DNA of 64,000 nt from JAPKZH01 sp964537875. GTDB lineage: Bacteria; Acidobacteriota; Aminicenantia; Aminicenantales; UBA4085. The translations under genes and the position numbers were made by a program. A model generated the notes under the pieces. That model had not been told where the DNA came from. It saw only the letters and a list, made by a program, of their open reading frames with translations, and did not search any database. The stretch is from the NCBI GenBank assembly GCA_964537875.1, contig CAZIDN010000004.1, positions 68,458 to 132,457 of the forward strand, read 5' to 3'. Shown piece after piece: positions 52,645 through 62,303 of this stretch (positions are counted from its first letter, which is position 1; every line of letters begins with the position of its first letter).

Positions 52645-53583
52645 ATGTTTCTTCAAGGGCAGAAAGTCGGCAAATACGAAATCATCCGTTCCTTGGGAAG
52701 CGGAGGGTTCGGCTCGGTCTTTCTGGCCAAGGATACCTGGCTCGACATCAAGGTGGCGATCAAGGTTCCCCACAAGCAGTCCACCGAGCTCTACAAGCTC
52801 CTGAAAGAGCCCAGGCTCCAAGCCGCCCTGAACCACCCCAACATCGTCCGGATGATCGCGGCCGAGAAAGAGGACCACACCTTTTTCATGGTCATGGAGT
52901 ATGTCCGGGGAAAAACGCTTGAGAAAATCCTTCAGAAAGAAAAGATCCTGGAAATCGACCAGGCCATGGATTATATCAAACAAATCGCTGCGGGGGTGGA
53001 TCATGCCCATAAAAGCAAGATCATCCACCGCGACTTGAGGCCCTCCAACATCATGGTTTCGGAGGAGGGGACGTTGAAAATCACCGATTTCGGGACATCT
53101 GCCTGGCTCAGCAATGTCCCCTATGCCACCACGCGCATCGGCTCTCCGCCCTACATGGCCCCAGAGCAGTTTCAGGGCAAGGCCACATATGCCTCCGACA
53201 TCTACTCCATCGGCTGCATCCTTTACGAAATGATCGTCGGGCGGCCGCCGATTTTTGACCCGGATCCTTTCAAGATCTTGGAGAAGGCCCAAGAAGGGAA
53301 AATCACGCCGCCCCGGTTAAGGAACAACAAGATCCCTAAAGAGCTCGATGAGATCATCATGAAATGCCTGGCGGCCAAGCTCGAAGACCGCTACCAGAGG
53401 CCTTTCGAGATCATCAGGCACATCTCCGAGATCAAAGGCGATAAACCCAGGAAGGCCGAGATCGACGATATTTTGGGGAGAATCAGAGCCCGGGAGAGAG
53501 CCGTCTCAGGGCAGTGCTGGAACTGCCGACGGCCGCTGCCTCTGCGGGCGAAGAATTGCCCGTATTGCGGAGAATCGGTTTAA
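52645..53583 (+). CDS. Hanks-type Ser/Thr protein kinase with C-terminal zinc ribbon
   Basis: 312 residues, cytosolic, no membrane helix. Kinase core: LGSGGFGSVFLAKD, VAIKV (K40), catalytic loop HRDLRPSN (D130; Arg replaces the usual Lys at 132), DFG (about 148-150), MAPEQF and YSIGCILYEMIVG. The last 40 residues hold CWNC and CPYC, a zinc ribbon. The start ATG 52645 follows the rsmE remnant; no strong ribosome site. Substrates unknown. Confidence 0.88.
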   Translation: MFLQGQKVGKYEIIRSLGSGGFGSVFLAKDTWLDIKVAIKVPHKQSTELYKLLKEPRLQAALNHPNIVRMIAAEKEDHTFFMVMEYVRGKTLEKILQKEKILEIDQAMDYIKQIAAGVDHAHKSKIIHRDLRPSNIMVSEEGTLKITDFGTSAWLSNVPYATTRIGSPPYMAPEQFQGKATYASDIYSIGCILYEMIVGRPPIFDPDPFKILEKAQEGKITPPRLRNNKIPKELDEIIMKCLAAKLEDRYQRPFEIIRHISEIKGDKPRKAEIDDILGRIRARERAVSGQCWNCRRPLPLRAKNCPYCGESV

Positions 53584-53593
53584 GCTAGAATGT

Positions 53594-53623
53594 TTGACTC
53601 GAACAATGGATTATGGGTAAGAT
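53594..53623 (+). promoter_or_regulatory. Putative promoter of ilvE
   Basis: TTGACT (53594-53599), 18 bases, TAAGAT (53618-53623). Confidence 0.4.
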
Positions 53624-53664
53624 AGCATCTTGGCCTCATTCATATTTTTCAAAAGGAGTCCTCG

Positions 53665-54594
53665 ATGAGCCCTTTTAGAGAAGATGGAATTGTCTGGATG
53701 AACGGCAAGCTGGTCCCTTGGAAAGAGGCGAACATCCACCTGGCCTCGCACGTCATCCACTACGGAAGCTCGATTTTTGAGGGATTCCGCGCTTATAAAA
53801 ATGCCAAGGGAACGGCCATCTTTCGCCTGGAAGCTCATACCAAGAGGCTCTATAATTCGTCCAAGATTTACCGGATGGAGATTCCCTACCTGCCCGAGCA
53901 GTTCAAACAGGCCATCATCCAGACCATCCAAGCCAACCGGCTCAAAGAATGCTACATCCGGCCTCTCGTCTACCGAGGCTACGGGGCTCTTGGCGTCGAT
54001 CCCTTTCCCAACCCCGTCGATTGCGCCGTCCTGGTCTGGGAATGGGGCAAGTATCTCGGCGAAGAAGCTCTGGAGAAAGGCGTCGACGTCAAGGTCTCGA
54101 CATGGCAGAGAATGGCGCCGAACTCTTTCCCGGCCTTGGCCAAGACGGGCGCCAATTACATGAACTCCCAGCTGATCAAAATGGAGGCCAAGCTGGATGG
54201 ATACGCCGAAGGGATCGCCCTGAACATCCGCGGCCACATCAGCGAAGGCAGCGGCGAAAACATTTTCCTGGTGATGAATGGCCACATCTACACGCCGCCT
54301 CTTTCCTCTTCGGTCCTGCCGGGAATCACCCGCGACTCTGTCATCAGCCTGGGCAGGGATGTAGGGTTTAAAGTCATCGAAGAGACCCTCCCGCGCGAGA
54401 TGTTATATATCGCCGACGAAGTCTTTTTTACGGGATCGGCGGCCGAAATCACGCCGATCCGGTCGATCGATAAGATCCAAATCGGCGGCGGCCGCCGCGG
54501 TCCTGTCGTCAAAAGGCTCCAGGAAGAATTTTTCGGGATTCTCAAGGCTGAAAGGCCCGATAAATTTGAATGGTTAACGTATATTACCGTTTAA
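53665..54594 (+). CDS. ilvE: Branched-chain amino-acid aminotransferase
   Basis: 309 residues, PLP fold type IV. Catalyses the last step of Leu/Ile/Val synthesis or the first step of their breakdown. Motifs: VIHYGSSIFEGFRAY, IRPLVYRGYG, the PLP-lysine segment ALAKTGANYMNSQLIK, ISEGSGENIFLV and FFTGSAAEITPI. AAAAGGAG precedes ATG 53665. A D-amino-acid or lyase variant is possible in this fold, but the length and EGFRAY block fit IlvE. Confidence 0.9.
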   Translation: MSPFREDGIVWMNGKLVPWKEANIHLASHVIHYGSSIFEGFRAYKNAKGTAIFRLEAHTKRLYNSSKIYRMEIPYLPEQFKQAIIQTIQANRLKECYIRPLVYRGYGALGVDPFPNPVDCAVLVWEWGKYLGEEALEKGVDVKVSTWQRMAPNSFPALAKTGANYMNSQLIKMEAKLDGYAEGIALNIRGHISEGSGENIFLVMNGHIYTPPLSSSVLPGITRDSVISLGRDVGFKVIEETLPREMLYIADEVFFTGSAAEITPIRSIDKIQIGGGRRGPVVKRLQEEFFGILKAERPDKFEWLTYITV

Positions 54595-54610
54595 CCAAAA
54601 AGGACAATCC

Positions 54611-55765
54611 ATGATTATTGATGACCTTTTAAAAGTCGCCATCGAGATGGACGCCTCCGACGTCCATCTGAAAGTCGGGAATTATCCGCAATTCCGCATC
54701 CACGGCACCCTCGTCCCTCTCCGGCAGTTGCCGCGTTCGACCTCCAAGGACCTTGAAGAGATGGCCAAACAGATGATGAACGAGTACCAAGTGAAAAAGC
54801 TCAAAGACGACCTCGACCTCGACCTGGCCTACAGCCTGCCCGGTTTCGGGCGGTTCCGCGGCAGTATCTTTTATCAGAGGGGTTCGCTGGCCATTTCGCT
54901 CCGGCTCATTCCTTTCGAAGTCAAGACGATCCGCGAGCTGCTGCTTCCGGAGGTCTTGGAGAAGATCGCCAACTACGAACGCGGCCTCATCCTGGTGACC
55001 GGCACGACGGGAAGCGGCAAGACCACGAGCCTCGCCGCCATGATCGATTTCATCAACACCAACCGCCGGCAGCACATCATCACCATCGAGGACCCCATCG
55101 AATACCTCCATAAAGACAAGAAAAGCACGATCTGCCAGCGGGAAGTCGGCAGCGATGTGAAGGGCTTCTCGAGAGGTCTTCGGGCAGCCCTGCGCGAAGA
55201 TCCGGATTGCATCCTCGTCGGCGAAATGCGCGATTTGGACACCATCGAAACCGCCATGCTGGCCGCAGAGACAGGCCATCTGGTCCTCAGCACCCTCCAC
55301 ACCTTGGACGCGCCCGAAACCATCAACCGGATCATTTCCGTCTTCCCGCCCCACCAGCAGCGCCAGATCCGGATCCAGCTGGCGAGCATCCTGGTGGCGG
55401 TCATATCCATGAGGCTGATCCCCAGAAAAGACGGCCAAGGGCGCGTCCCCGCCGTCGAGGTCATGATCACGACCCCCTACATCGCGGATTGCATCCTGGA
55501 CCGGGAAAAGAACTTTCTGATCCGGGATGCCATCGCCCAAGGCGTTTCGCAATACGGCATGCAGACATTCGACCAGTCCATCTACCAGCTCTATACCCAG
55601 GGCTATATTTCCTTCGAGCAAGGGCTGCGCTATTCGTCCAGCCCCGACAATTTCCAGCTGCGCGTCCAAGGCATCCAGTCCACCCTAGACCTGGCTTTGG
55701 AGGATATGGAAAAGAAAATGAGCCCCCTCGATCGGAAGAAAAAGGCCTCCGAAGAAGAGAGGTAA
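54611..55765 (+). CDS. pilT: PilT-type twitching-motility/retraction ATPase
   Basis: 384 residues. Secretion ATPase of type IV pili: N-terminal PAS-like domain (DASDVHLKVGNYPQFRIHG), Walker A GTTGSGKTTSL, Asp box TIEDPIEYLH, Walker B LVGEMRD and His box GHLVLSTLHT. It powers pilus retraction. No other pilus genes are nearby; it is followed directly by alaS (TAA then ATG). Some PilT-like proteins (PilU) share these motifs. Confidence 0.88.
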   Translation: MIIDDLLKVAIEMDASDVHLKVGNYPQFRIHGTLVPLRQLPRSTSKDLEEMAKQMMNEYQVKKLKDDLDLDLAYSLPGFGRFRGSIFYQRGSLAISLRLIPFEVKTIRELLLPEVLEKIANYERGLILVTGTTGSGKTTSLAAMIDFINTNRRQHIITIEDPIEYLHKDKKSTICQREVGSDVKGFSRGLRAALREDPDCILVGEMRDLDTIETAMLAAETGHLVLSTLHTLDAPETINRIISVFPPHQQRQIRIQLASILVAVISMRLIPRKDGQGRVPAVEVMITTPYIADCILDREKNFLIRDAIAQGVSQYGMQTFDQSIYQLYTQGYISFEQGLRYSSSPDNFQLRVQGIQSTLDLALEDMEKKMSPLDRKKKASEEER

Positions 55766-58402
55766 ATGAAGGCGCAGAATATCCGTGAGGTCTTTTTAGA
55801 CTTCTTCGCCAAAAAGAACCACAAGATCCTTCCGAGCTCTTCTCTCCTGCCCAAGGACGACCCGACCATCCTATTCGCCAATGCGGGGATGAACCAGTTC
55901 AAAAACATCTTCCTGGGCTTGGAGAGGCGAAGCTATAAGCGAGCGGCCACGGTCCAGAAATGCATGCGGGTCAGCGGCAAGCATAATGACCTGGAACAGG
56001 TCGGAAAAACCAACAAACACCACACGTTTTTCGAGATGCTGGGGAATTTCTCTTTCGGCGATTATTTCAAGAAAGAGGCCATCGCTTTCGCCTGGGAGCT
56101 CATGACCGACGTTTTCAAACTCTCCCAGGATCGGCTTTTTGTGACGATTTATGAAGAGGATGACGAGGCCTTTGACATTTGGACAAAACAAGCCGGAGTC
56201 CCTCCAGAAAAGATCTTCCGCCTAGGGAAGAAGGATAATTTCTGGGCCATGGGAGAAACCGGGCCCTGCGGCCCCTGCTCGGAAATCCACTATGACTTGG
56301 ACCCTGCCTATGAAGAAGGCGAGCCGCGCCTCCTGATCGAGAAGGGGAGCGACCGGTATATCGAGCTGTGGAACCTGGTCTTCATGCAATATTTCCAGGA
56401 CGAAAAGGGGGTCATGCATCCGCTGCCGGCGCCCTCGATCGACACCGGCATGGGCTTGGAGCGGATGGCCGCCTCTCTTCAGGGCAGGACGAGCAATTTC
56501 GACACGGACCTTTTCCGGCCGATTATCGAAGAGATCTGCCGTTTCTCTTCCCGGGAATACCCCGGCCAGGATGAGGGCGATATTTCGGTCCGGTTGATCG
56601 CCGACCATGCCCGGGCGATCGCTTTTCTCATCGGCGACGGGATCATGCCGGCCAACGACGGCCGCGGCTATGTCCTGAGGCGCTTGATCCGGAGGGCTTT
56701 CCGGCACGGCAATCTGATAGGCATCGATCAGCCGTTTGTCTTCAAACTGGCCGGGGTGGTCAGCGATGTCATGAAGGACGCCTACCCCGAGATCCTCGCC
56801 TCTCTGAATTTTATCTCGAAAATCTGTTTTGCCGAGGAAGAACGGTTTTCTCAGACTCTTTCCTCCGGCCTACGGACCTTCGGGCTCTATGTCCAGGAAG
56901 CCAAGCAGGCCGGATCGAATAGGCTTGCCGGCGAAGCCCTTTTCAAGCTGTACGACACGTTCGGTTTTCCCCTCGACCTTTCCGCCGAGCTCGCCCTGGA
57001 AGAAGGGCTGTCGATCGATGAACCGGGTTTTCGACAGGCGTTGGAAAAACAGAAAGCCAGGGCCCGGCAATCCTGGAAAGGGGATTTCCTGCAGAAAGAA
57101 CGGAAAGCCTATGAAAGCCTGAAAGGCATGAGCGTTCATTATGTCGGATACGACCAGGGCCGGGTTGCGGAAGCTACGGTGATAGCCGTCTTTGAAGACG
57201 GCGCCCGGGTCCCCGAGCTTCGTCAAGGGGCTTCAGGCGAGGCCGTCCTGGATGTGACGCCGTTCTATGCGGAAGCCGGCGGACAGGTGGGAGACTCGGG
57301 GTTGTGGAAAAATCCCCATTTCTCCGGGCTCGTGGAAAATACGTTTTTTCCGATCCCTGAGATCATCAGCCATAAGATTAAGGTCCTTTCGGGAGTCCTG
57401 AGAGAAGGCGACCGAGTGGAAGCAGCCGTTGACTTGCCCAGGCGGAAAGCGATCCGCAGCAACCATACGGCCACCCATCTTCTCCATGCGTCTTTGCGAC
57501 AGGTTTTAGGAGACCACGTTAAGCAGTCCGGCTCGCTTGTTTCTCACGTCCGGCTGCGGTTTGATTTTACCCATTTTGCCCAGCTTTCCGCCCAGGAAAT
57601 CCGGACGATCGAAACCCTCGTCAATGAGAAAATCCAGGCCAACATTTCCGTCATGATAAAGGAAACGACTTTAGAGGCCGGCGTCCAGGAAGGGGCGATG
57701 GCCATTTTTGATGAAAAGTACGGAGAAAAGGTCCGGATGGTGACGGTCGGCGATTTCAGCAAGGAGCTTTGCGGCGGCGTCCATGCGCCTTCGACCGGGG
57801 AGATCGGGCTGTTCAAAATCGTCTCGGAAACGAGCGTCGCGGCCGGGATGAGAAGGATCGAAGCCTTGACCGGAGAAGAAGCCATAAGATATATCCAAGA
57901 AACGGATGCCCTTCTCCAGGAAGCCCAGCTCTCTCTAAACACTTCAAGGAAGGACCTCTTAACCCAGATCGATAAGCTCAAAGAGCTTCTTAAAGAAAAA
58001 GAGCACGAAATCAAGGCCTTGAAGCAGAAAGCTCTCCATCAGAAATCCGAAAAGCCCGAAGACCATATCCAATGGATCAAAGGGACCTCCGTCTGGGTCC
58101 AGAAAATGGAAGACCTGGACCCTGGGGAAACCAGGGATTTGACGGACAAGCTCAAGCAGAAAATCAAATCCGGGATCGTCCTCTTGGGCTCCGTCAAGGG
58201 GGACAAGGTCTTTCTCGTCGCCGGTGTGACAAAGGATTTGACGGGCCGGATATCAGCGGCCGACATCATCAAGCAGGCGGCGCCGCTCATCGGAGGCGGG
58301 GGAGGGGGACGCCCCGATTTTGCCCAAGCTGGCGGGACCAAGGCCGACGGGCTCGATCGAGCCCTCGAGGAAAGCCTGTCTGTCATTGAGAGAAAACTTT
58401 AG
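55766..58402 (+). CDS. alaS: Alanyl-tRNA synthetase
   Basis: 878 residues, full length. Class II catalytic core (LFANAGMNQFKNIFLG, GNFSFGDYFK, GPCGPCSEIHYD, DTGMGLERMA), editing domain with HTATHLLHASL and CGGVHAPSTGEIG (zinc-binding His and Cys), and C-Ala domain ending in GGGGGGRPDFAQAGG. The start ATG follows the pilT stop immediately. Confidence 0.96.
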   Translation: MKAQNIREVFLDFFAKKNHKILPSSSLLPKDDPTILFANAGMNQFKNIFLGLERRSYKRAATVQKCMRVSGKHNDLEQVGKTNKHHTFFEMLGNFSFGDYFKKEAIAFAWELMTDVFKLSQDRLFVTIYEEDDEAFDIWTKQAGVPPEKIFRLGKKDNFWAMGETGPCGPCSEIHYDLDPAYEEGEPRLLIEKGSDRYIELWNLVFMQYFQDEKGVMHPLPAPSIDTGMGLERMAASLQGRTSNFDTDLFRPIIEEICRFSSREYPGQDEGDISVRLIADHARAIAFLIGDGIMPANDGRGYVLRRLIRRAFRHGNLIGIDQPFVFKLAGVVSDVMKDAYPEILASLNFISKICFAEEERFSQTLSSGLRTFGLYVQEAKQAGSNRLAGEALFKLYDTFGFPLDLSAELALEEGLSIDEPGFRQALEKQKARARQSWKGDFLQKERKAYESLKGMSVHYVGYDQGRVAEATVIAVFEDGARVPELRQGASGEAVLDVTPFYAEAGGQVGDSGLWKNPHFSGLVENTFFPIPEIISHKIKVLSGVLREGDRVEAAVDLPRRKAIRSNHTATHLLHASLRQVLGDHVKQSGSLVSHVRLRFDFTHFAQLSAQEIRTIETLVNEKIQANISVMIKETTLEAGVQEGAMAIFDEKYGEKVRMVTVGDFSKELCGGVHAPSTGEIGLFKIVSETSVAAGMRRIEALTGEEAIRYIQETDALLQEAQLSLNTSRKDLLTQIDKLKELLKEKEHEIKALKQKALHQKSEKPEDHIQWIKGTSVWVQKMEDLDPGETRDLTDKLKQKIKSGIVLLGSVKGDKVFLVAGVTKDLTGRISAADIIKQAAPLIGGGGGGRPDFAQAGGTKADGLDRALEESLSVIERKL

Positions 58403-58507
58403 TTAACAGCCTTGGCCATGACCGCTGGGGGGGAGAAAAGAGCGCGAAAAAATCACCCCTAAGGGGTATTGAAGATTACAGAGACTTTGCTCATGATATA
58501 AGCGTTC

Positions 58508-59095
58508 ATGAAGAGCCATAAGGTATCTTGCCGTCTGCTAGTCATCTTTGCCTTGGCCTGTATCCCTCTGGAAACAAGGGCCGCGGGCACGGCCGGCCTC
58601 TCGAAAAACCTGCCGTTCGACAAACACGTCAAAGAGATTGCCAAAAGGCACGACATCGAGCCTTCGCTCGTCCATTCCATCATTCTTCATGAATCCAATT
58701 ACAACATCTTCGCTGTTTCTTCCAAAGGGGCTCTTGGGCTCATGCAGCTCATGCCGGAGACGGCCAAGCAATACGGCGTCCTGAACGTGTTTGATCCTGT
58801 CCAGAATATTGAAGGGGGAGTCCGATATTTAAAAGACCTGACCAAGCTCTACGCGAAAGAGAAGAGCAGGGACAGGCTCATCGTGGCCGCATATAACGCC
58901 GGCCAGCAGGCGGTCAAGAAGTACAATGGGATTCCTCCCTATCCCGAGACCAGGACTTATATCAACCATGTCATGGCGACGTATGCGTTGCTTCCCAAGA
59001 CAAGAAAAATCATTTCTTTTATTGACAGCGACGGCAAGGTCCGGGTGACGAATGATATTCGCTATGCGTCTCTGAAGGGAGCGGGAAAAGACTAG
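58508..59095 (+). CDS. Lytic transglycosylase (SLT domain), exported
   Basis: 195 residues with a signal peptide (LLVIFALACIPLETRAAG). Catalytic Glu62 lies in ILHESNYN, followed by SSKGALGLMQLMPETA and AAYNAGQQAVKKY, the classic SLT/goose-lysozyme-like motifs. It cleaves peptidoglycan glycan strands. The C-terminus carries a short Asp-Gly tail (DSDGKVRVTND). The 3' end touches the convergent lipid-kinase gene. Confidence 0.9.
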   Translation: MKSHKVSCRLLVIFALACIPLETRAAGTAGLSKNLPFDKHVKEIAKRHDIEPSLVHSIILHESNYNIFAVSSKGALGLMQLMPETAKQYGVLNVFDPVQNIEGGVRYLKDLTKLYAKEKSRDRLIVAAYNAGQQAVKKYNGIPPYPETRTYINHVMATYALLPKTRKIISFIDSDGKVRVTNDIRYASLKGAGKD

Positions 59096-60027
59096 AGATA
59101 GCCTTTAATCAAAAGGCTCCGGGGAAGGATTTCGAATCTCGCCGGCAGCGTTCCCAACTGCTCTCCATCCAACTCTATCAAAACGGTCTCGTTCTCGTCC
59201 GGAACGGCCTCTATTTTTCGGCCTCGCATCAGGAATATCTTGGGGTGGGTGAGGTGTGTCCCCAAGAAAATCTTCCAGCCGTGCCGACAGAATTCCAGGA
59301 ATTTCATTCCTTTGACGCAGACAAAATCGAACAGGCCGTCATCCAGTTTGGCTTCGGGGGCGATCTTCATCCCCTTGCCGAAGATCCGCCCGTTGGCGAC
59401 GGCGCCGATAAGATATTCTTCTCTCGGCAGATCCCGGCCGTCCACCCGGATCCGGATGTGCTTGTTCTTATACTGGACCATGGTCGAGATCAGGCATTTC
59501 ACGTAGGACGAGGCTTTCCGTTCCAGCCGCTTCTCGTTGACTTTTCGAACGACTTCGCCGCCGACGCCGAAATCGGAGACGTTGAGAAAAAAACGCTCCA
59601 CCATCTCGCCCGAATAGGATCTGAAAGTCACTCTTCCGACGTCCATCGGGCTGGAAGGGGCAAGGGTGATGACTTCCATGGCATTTTTGAGCTTGGAAGG
59701 AATATTCAGGCTTCGGGTCAGGTCGCAGCCGGTTCCGGACGGGACGATCCCCAGGGCAACTTCCGGGTTGATGATCTTTTTTTCTTCATAGAATCCGTTG
59801 GCGATCTCGTTCATAGTCCCGTCGCCCCCGACGCCGATGACGAGCTCCGTTCCGTCTTTGATCGCGGCCCGGGCCAGCTCGATGGCATGAAAGGGCTTTT
59901 CGGTGAACTCATACTTGAATTCCTTGATAAAACTGCGGATCCCTTCCTTAATCAGAAGCCAACGCTTCCGCGTTTGTCCTTTGGCCGACTCAGGATTGAC
60001 GATGACCTGCGTCTTGAGGAGTTTCAT
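59092..60027 (-). CDS. Diacylglycerol/sphingosine-kinase family lipid kinase
   Basis: 311 residues from ATG 60027 (AAGGA upstream). DAGK catalytic fold: VIVNPESAKGQTRKRW, GGDGTMNEIANGF (nucleotide loop), GIVPSGTGCDLTRSL, then GVGGEVVRKV and the C-terminal beta sandwich. Phosphorylates a lipid alcohol; the exact substrate is unknown. The upstream frame to 60216 lies within the next gene in a different frame. Overlaps that membrane-protein gene by 38 bases. Confidence 0.87.
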   Translation of the reverse strand: MKLLKTQVIVNPESAKGQTRKRWLLIKEGIRSFIKEFKYEFTEKPFHAIELARAAIKDGTELVIGVGGDGTMNEIANGFYEEKKIINPEVALGIVPSGTGCDLTRSLNIPSKLKNAMEVITLAPSSPMDVGRVTFRSYSGEMVERFFLNVSDFGVGGEVVRKVNEKRLERKASSYVKCLISTMVQYKNKHIRIRVDGRDLPREEYLIGAVANGRIFGKGMKIAPEAKLDDGLFDFVCVKGMKFLEFCRHGWKIFLGTHLTHPKIFLMRGRKIEAVPDENETVLIELDGEQLGTLPARFEILPRSLLIKGYL

Positions 60028-60514
60028 TTTTTGTTCCTTGGCCGGGAGGCGCGGTCTTCTTGCCGAAGAGGGCCATGCCGATGATTCCTCCCAATGCCCC
60101 GAGGACGGCAAAGAGGGCTGCCGATAATACGAGCCCCAGCAAAAGCCCGGCCATAGAAATGGGACCTGCACCCAGGCTAAAAATATCCTTCCACTCGGAA
60201 GTCGTTTCTGGGACAAATTCGCTTAACCGTTCCATGATTTTTCGGAAAAGCGCGAATTCGACAGACCGAAATGGTATGCTTAAGAATAATCGAATGAAGG
60301 CCGCGAAGATCCCGGTAAACGCTCCAACCACGGCACCGTCACCTGCTTTTAAAGAGACCGAAGAATCCTTGACCGCGAGGTAGGAAGCCAGCATGGCTCC
60401 ACCGATAATCCACAGGCAGCACAGGCAGTTGACGAGCGGAATCCCTGAGAGAATCCCTGCGACCGCTCCTCCGACAAGCGCAGGCATGAAGACATTGGGC
60501 TTTTGACCGTTCAT
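59990..60514 (-). CDS. Small multi-pass membrane protein, unknown
   Basis: 174 residues with about four hydrophobic segments (GGAVAGILSGIPLVN, CLCCLWIIGGAMLASYLAV, VVGAFTGIFAAFIRLFL, AGLLLGLVLSAALFAVLGAL). Glycine-rich helices are reminiscent of small carrier-like or DUF families, but I cannot name it. It lies in a leftward operon between a DUF2085-like protein and the lipid kinase. Confidence 0.7.
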   Translation of the reverse strand: MNGQKPNVFMPALVGGAVAGILSGIPLVNCLCCLWIIGGAMLASYLAVKDSSVSLKAGDGAVVGAFTGIFAAFIRLFLSIPFRSVEFALFRKIMERLSEFVPETTSEWKDIFSLGAGPISMAGLLLGLVLSAALFAVLGALGGIIGMALFGKKTAPPGQGTKNETPQDAGHRQS

Positions 60515-60535
60515 TCTCGCCTCCTCATTCTCTTC

Positions 60536-61012
60536 TTATTCTATGCATTTTTTACCGCGTGATGCAAGCTCGGCCAAACCGGTCACAAAATAGAAAGGCA
60601 GGATGGTCCCCCATAGAATGCCCGTGGCCAGGCGGAAAACATTGGCTGTCGCCCAGAGGCCCAAGAGATTGCCGGCCGTATCCGCAACGATGGGCAACGA
60701 GGCGGCCAGGAATATTTTCATTTTAGGCAGCTGAATCTTAGAAAATCCCCTCAGCAACGGATAAACACCCATTCCGGCGAGGAACCCGAAATAGATGCCC
60801 AGGCACCGAGCGCAGACCGCCATCGGATAGCCGAACACAGAGAAGGACCGCCCTGGAATCTGATGGCAGACCGGCGAGAAACAAAAGTATATGAACCTCC
60901 CCAGCGGGACCCCGCGGCTTCTGAGATAGGGCGCAAGGACGATGGCTCCCAGCCAGGCCAGGATTCCGATGAGCGTCGCTAGATAAACCGAGAGAATCCT
61001 GTTCCTCGTCAT
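60536..61012 (-). CDS. DUF2085-family membrane protein
   Basis: 158 residues, about four membrane helices. The Cys/His motif FSPVCHQIPGRSF followed by PMAVCARCLGIYFGF is the signature of this family of unknown function, possibly metal-binding. It overlaps the upstream GT87 gene by four bases, so translation is coupled. Confidence 0.8.
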   Translation of the reverse strand: MTRNRILSVYLATLIGILAWLGAIVLAPYLRSRGVPLGRFIYFCFSPVCHQIPGRSFSVFGYPMAVCARCLGIYFGFLAGMGVYPLLRGFSKIQLPKMKIFLAASLPIVADTAGNLLGLWATANVFRLATGILWGTILPFYFVTGLAELASRGKKCIE

Positions 61013-62166
61013 CGGCGCCGCTCAAACCTCAAATAAAAGAGCCCGGCCACGAGAACCAAGAAATTGATAGTCAGCACGGACCAGGACATAAACACAGCAT
61101 AAAATGTCCGGCCGAGGAGGTCGTAGATGGACAGGGCGATGACGAGGAAATTACAGACGAGGACGATCCTTGCCGCTTTTGGAAAAAAATGGAAGTCTTT
61201 GATGATGACTGCGACGGCCAGGATCGAAGATAGAAATGTATAATCCCAGCCCAGCGGTGAAATAAGCGGAATCAGGACGAGAAGCAGGGCCCCCTCGCAG
61301 AGGAGAGGGGAGGCCACCTGTTTCCCTTTCCGGATGAAGATTAAGACCAAGAAGGCCAGGCACCCCAGCCCGGCGGCAAAAATCAGCGTGGAGAGGCGTT
61401 GATCTCCTGTCGACTTGACAAGAAAGGCCAGCAGGGACACATTGTCCTGAGAATTCAACAGGGCCGGCGTCGAGCGGGAAAGGCTCGTCGTCCATTCCCG
61501 GAGAACGGCCATGTTTCCCGGCAAGCCATAAAAGGGCGTGGGCACGAAAAGGGAGAGGGCTAGGAAGAGAAAACCCGGCCACAGCGAGTGCCATTTCTTC
61601 TTCAGCAGAAAATAGGGGAAAAAAATCAGGGCGTACGGCTTCAAGGCCGTCGCCAGGCCCCAGAGAATCCCGGCCGCGATCTGCCGAGGCGGAGAAAGGC
61701 TCTGTTCATCCCGGACGAGAATCCAGACCATCAGGATAAGAATGGCCGAAATCAGGGCGTTGATCTGGCCGAGCTCAAGCTCCCGGAGTAAAAATTTGGC
61801 CAACACGGCGCCGGAGAGAACGATAAGAACAGGCCTTTTTTCGCCTCCGGGATCGGCTAGCCTTGAAGAAAGAACGATCAACAATCCCATGCAGAGCAGA
61901 ATCAGGACGTACCAGATCGCCTTGGCGGCCGAAAGGGGAAGAAAAGAAAGAGGAAGGTAGAGCAGAGCGCTCGCGGGAGGATACTTGAACTGGTAATGTT
62001 CATCGGCGGTCCTGTACAGCGTTTCACCCAGCCACAGCCGCTTTCCCGCGTTGTAGTTGACCTCGAAATCCGCCATCTCGAACCTGGCCTTGAAGACAAA
62101 GACGGCGAGAAACAGAAGTCCGCCGGCCAGGATCAAAAGACGCGAGGCTTTCTTGGAAAGTCTCAT
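61009..62166 (-). CDS. GT87/DUF2029-type membrane mannosyltransferase-like protein
   Basis: 385 residues, about ten membrane helices. An acidic first loop (MADFEVNYNAGKRL) and YQFKYPPASALLYLP are typical of polyprenyl-phosphate-mannose-dependent GT-C enzymes. First gene of a leftward four-gene operon. No ribosome site precedes ATG 62166 and the predicted transcript starts almost at it. Confidence 0.78.
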   Translation of the reverse strand: MRLSKKASRLLILAGGLLFLAVFVFKARFEMADFEVNYNAGKRLWLGETLYRTADEHYQFKYPPASALLYLPLSFLPLSAAKAIWYVLILLCMGLLIVLSSRLADPGGEKRPVLIVLSGAVLAKFLLRELELGQINALISAILILMVWILVRDEQSLSPPRQIAAGILWGLATALKPYALIFFPYFLLKKKWHSLWPGFLFLALSLFVPTPFYGLPGNMAVLREWTTSLSRSTPALLNSQDNVSLLAFLVKSTGDQRLSTLIFAAGLGCLAFLVLIFIRKGKQVASPLLCEGALLLVLIPLISPLGWDYTFLSSILAVAVIIKDFHFFPKAARIVLVCNFLVIALSIYDLLGRTFYAVFMSWSVLTINFLVLVAGLFYLRFERRR

Positions 62167-62174
62167 TGTGTCCC

Positions 62175-62203
62175 AGGCTACCCGAGCCGGTTCCTTTTGT
62201 CAA
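62175..62203 (-). promoter_or_regulatory. Putative promoter of the GT87 operon
   Basis: TTGACA (62203-62198), 17 bases, TAGCCT (62180-62175). The -35 is perfect and the -10 poor. Confidence 0.35.
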
Positions 62204-62222
62204 TCCGGATCAAAGATAGGAT

Positions 62223-62251
62223 TTGACAGAATATTTTTCAAGGTGTAAATA
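62223..62251 (+). promoter_or_regulatory. Promoter of the protease-TPR gene
   Basis: TTGACA (62223-62228), 17 bases, TAAATA (62246-62251). AGGAGGA precedes ATG 62304. Confidence 0.55.
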
Positions 62252-62303
62252 TTGAATACAGGGAATGGTTATTCGATGATTTTGTTACGGATCAGGAGGA
62301 ATC

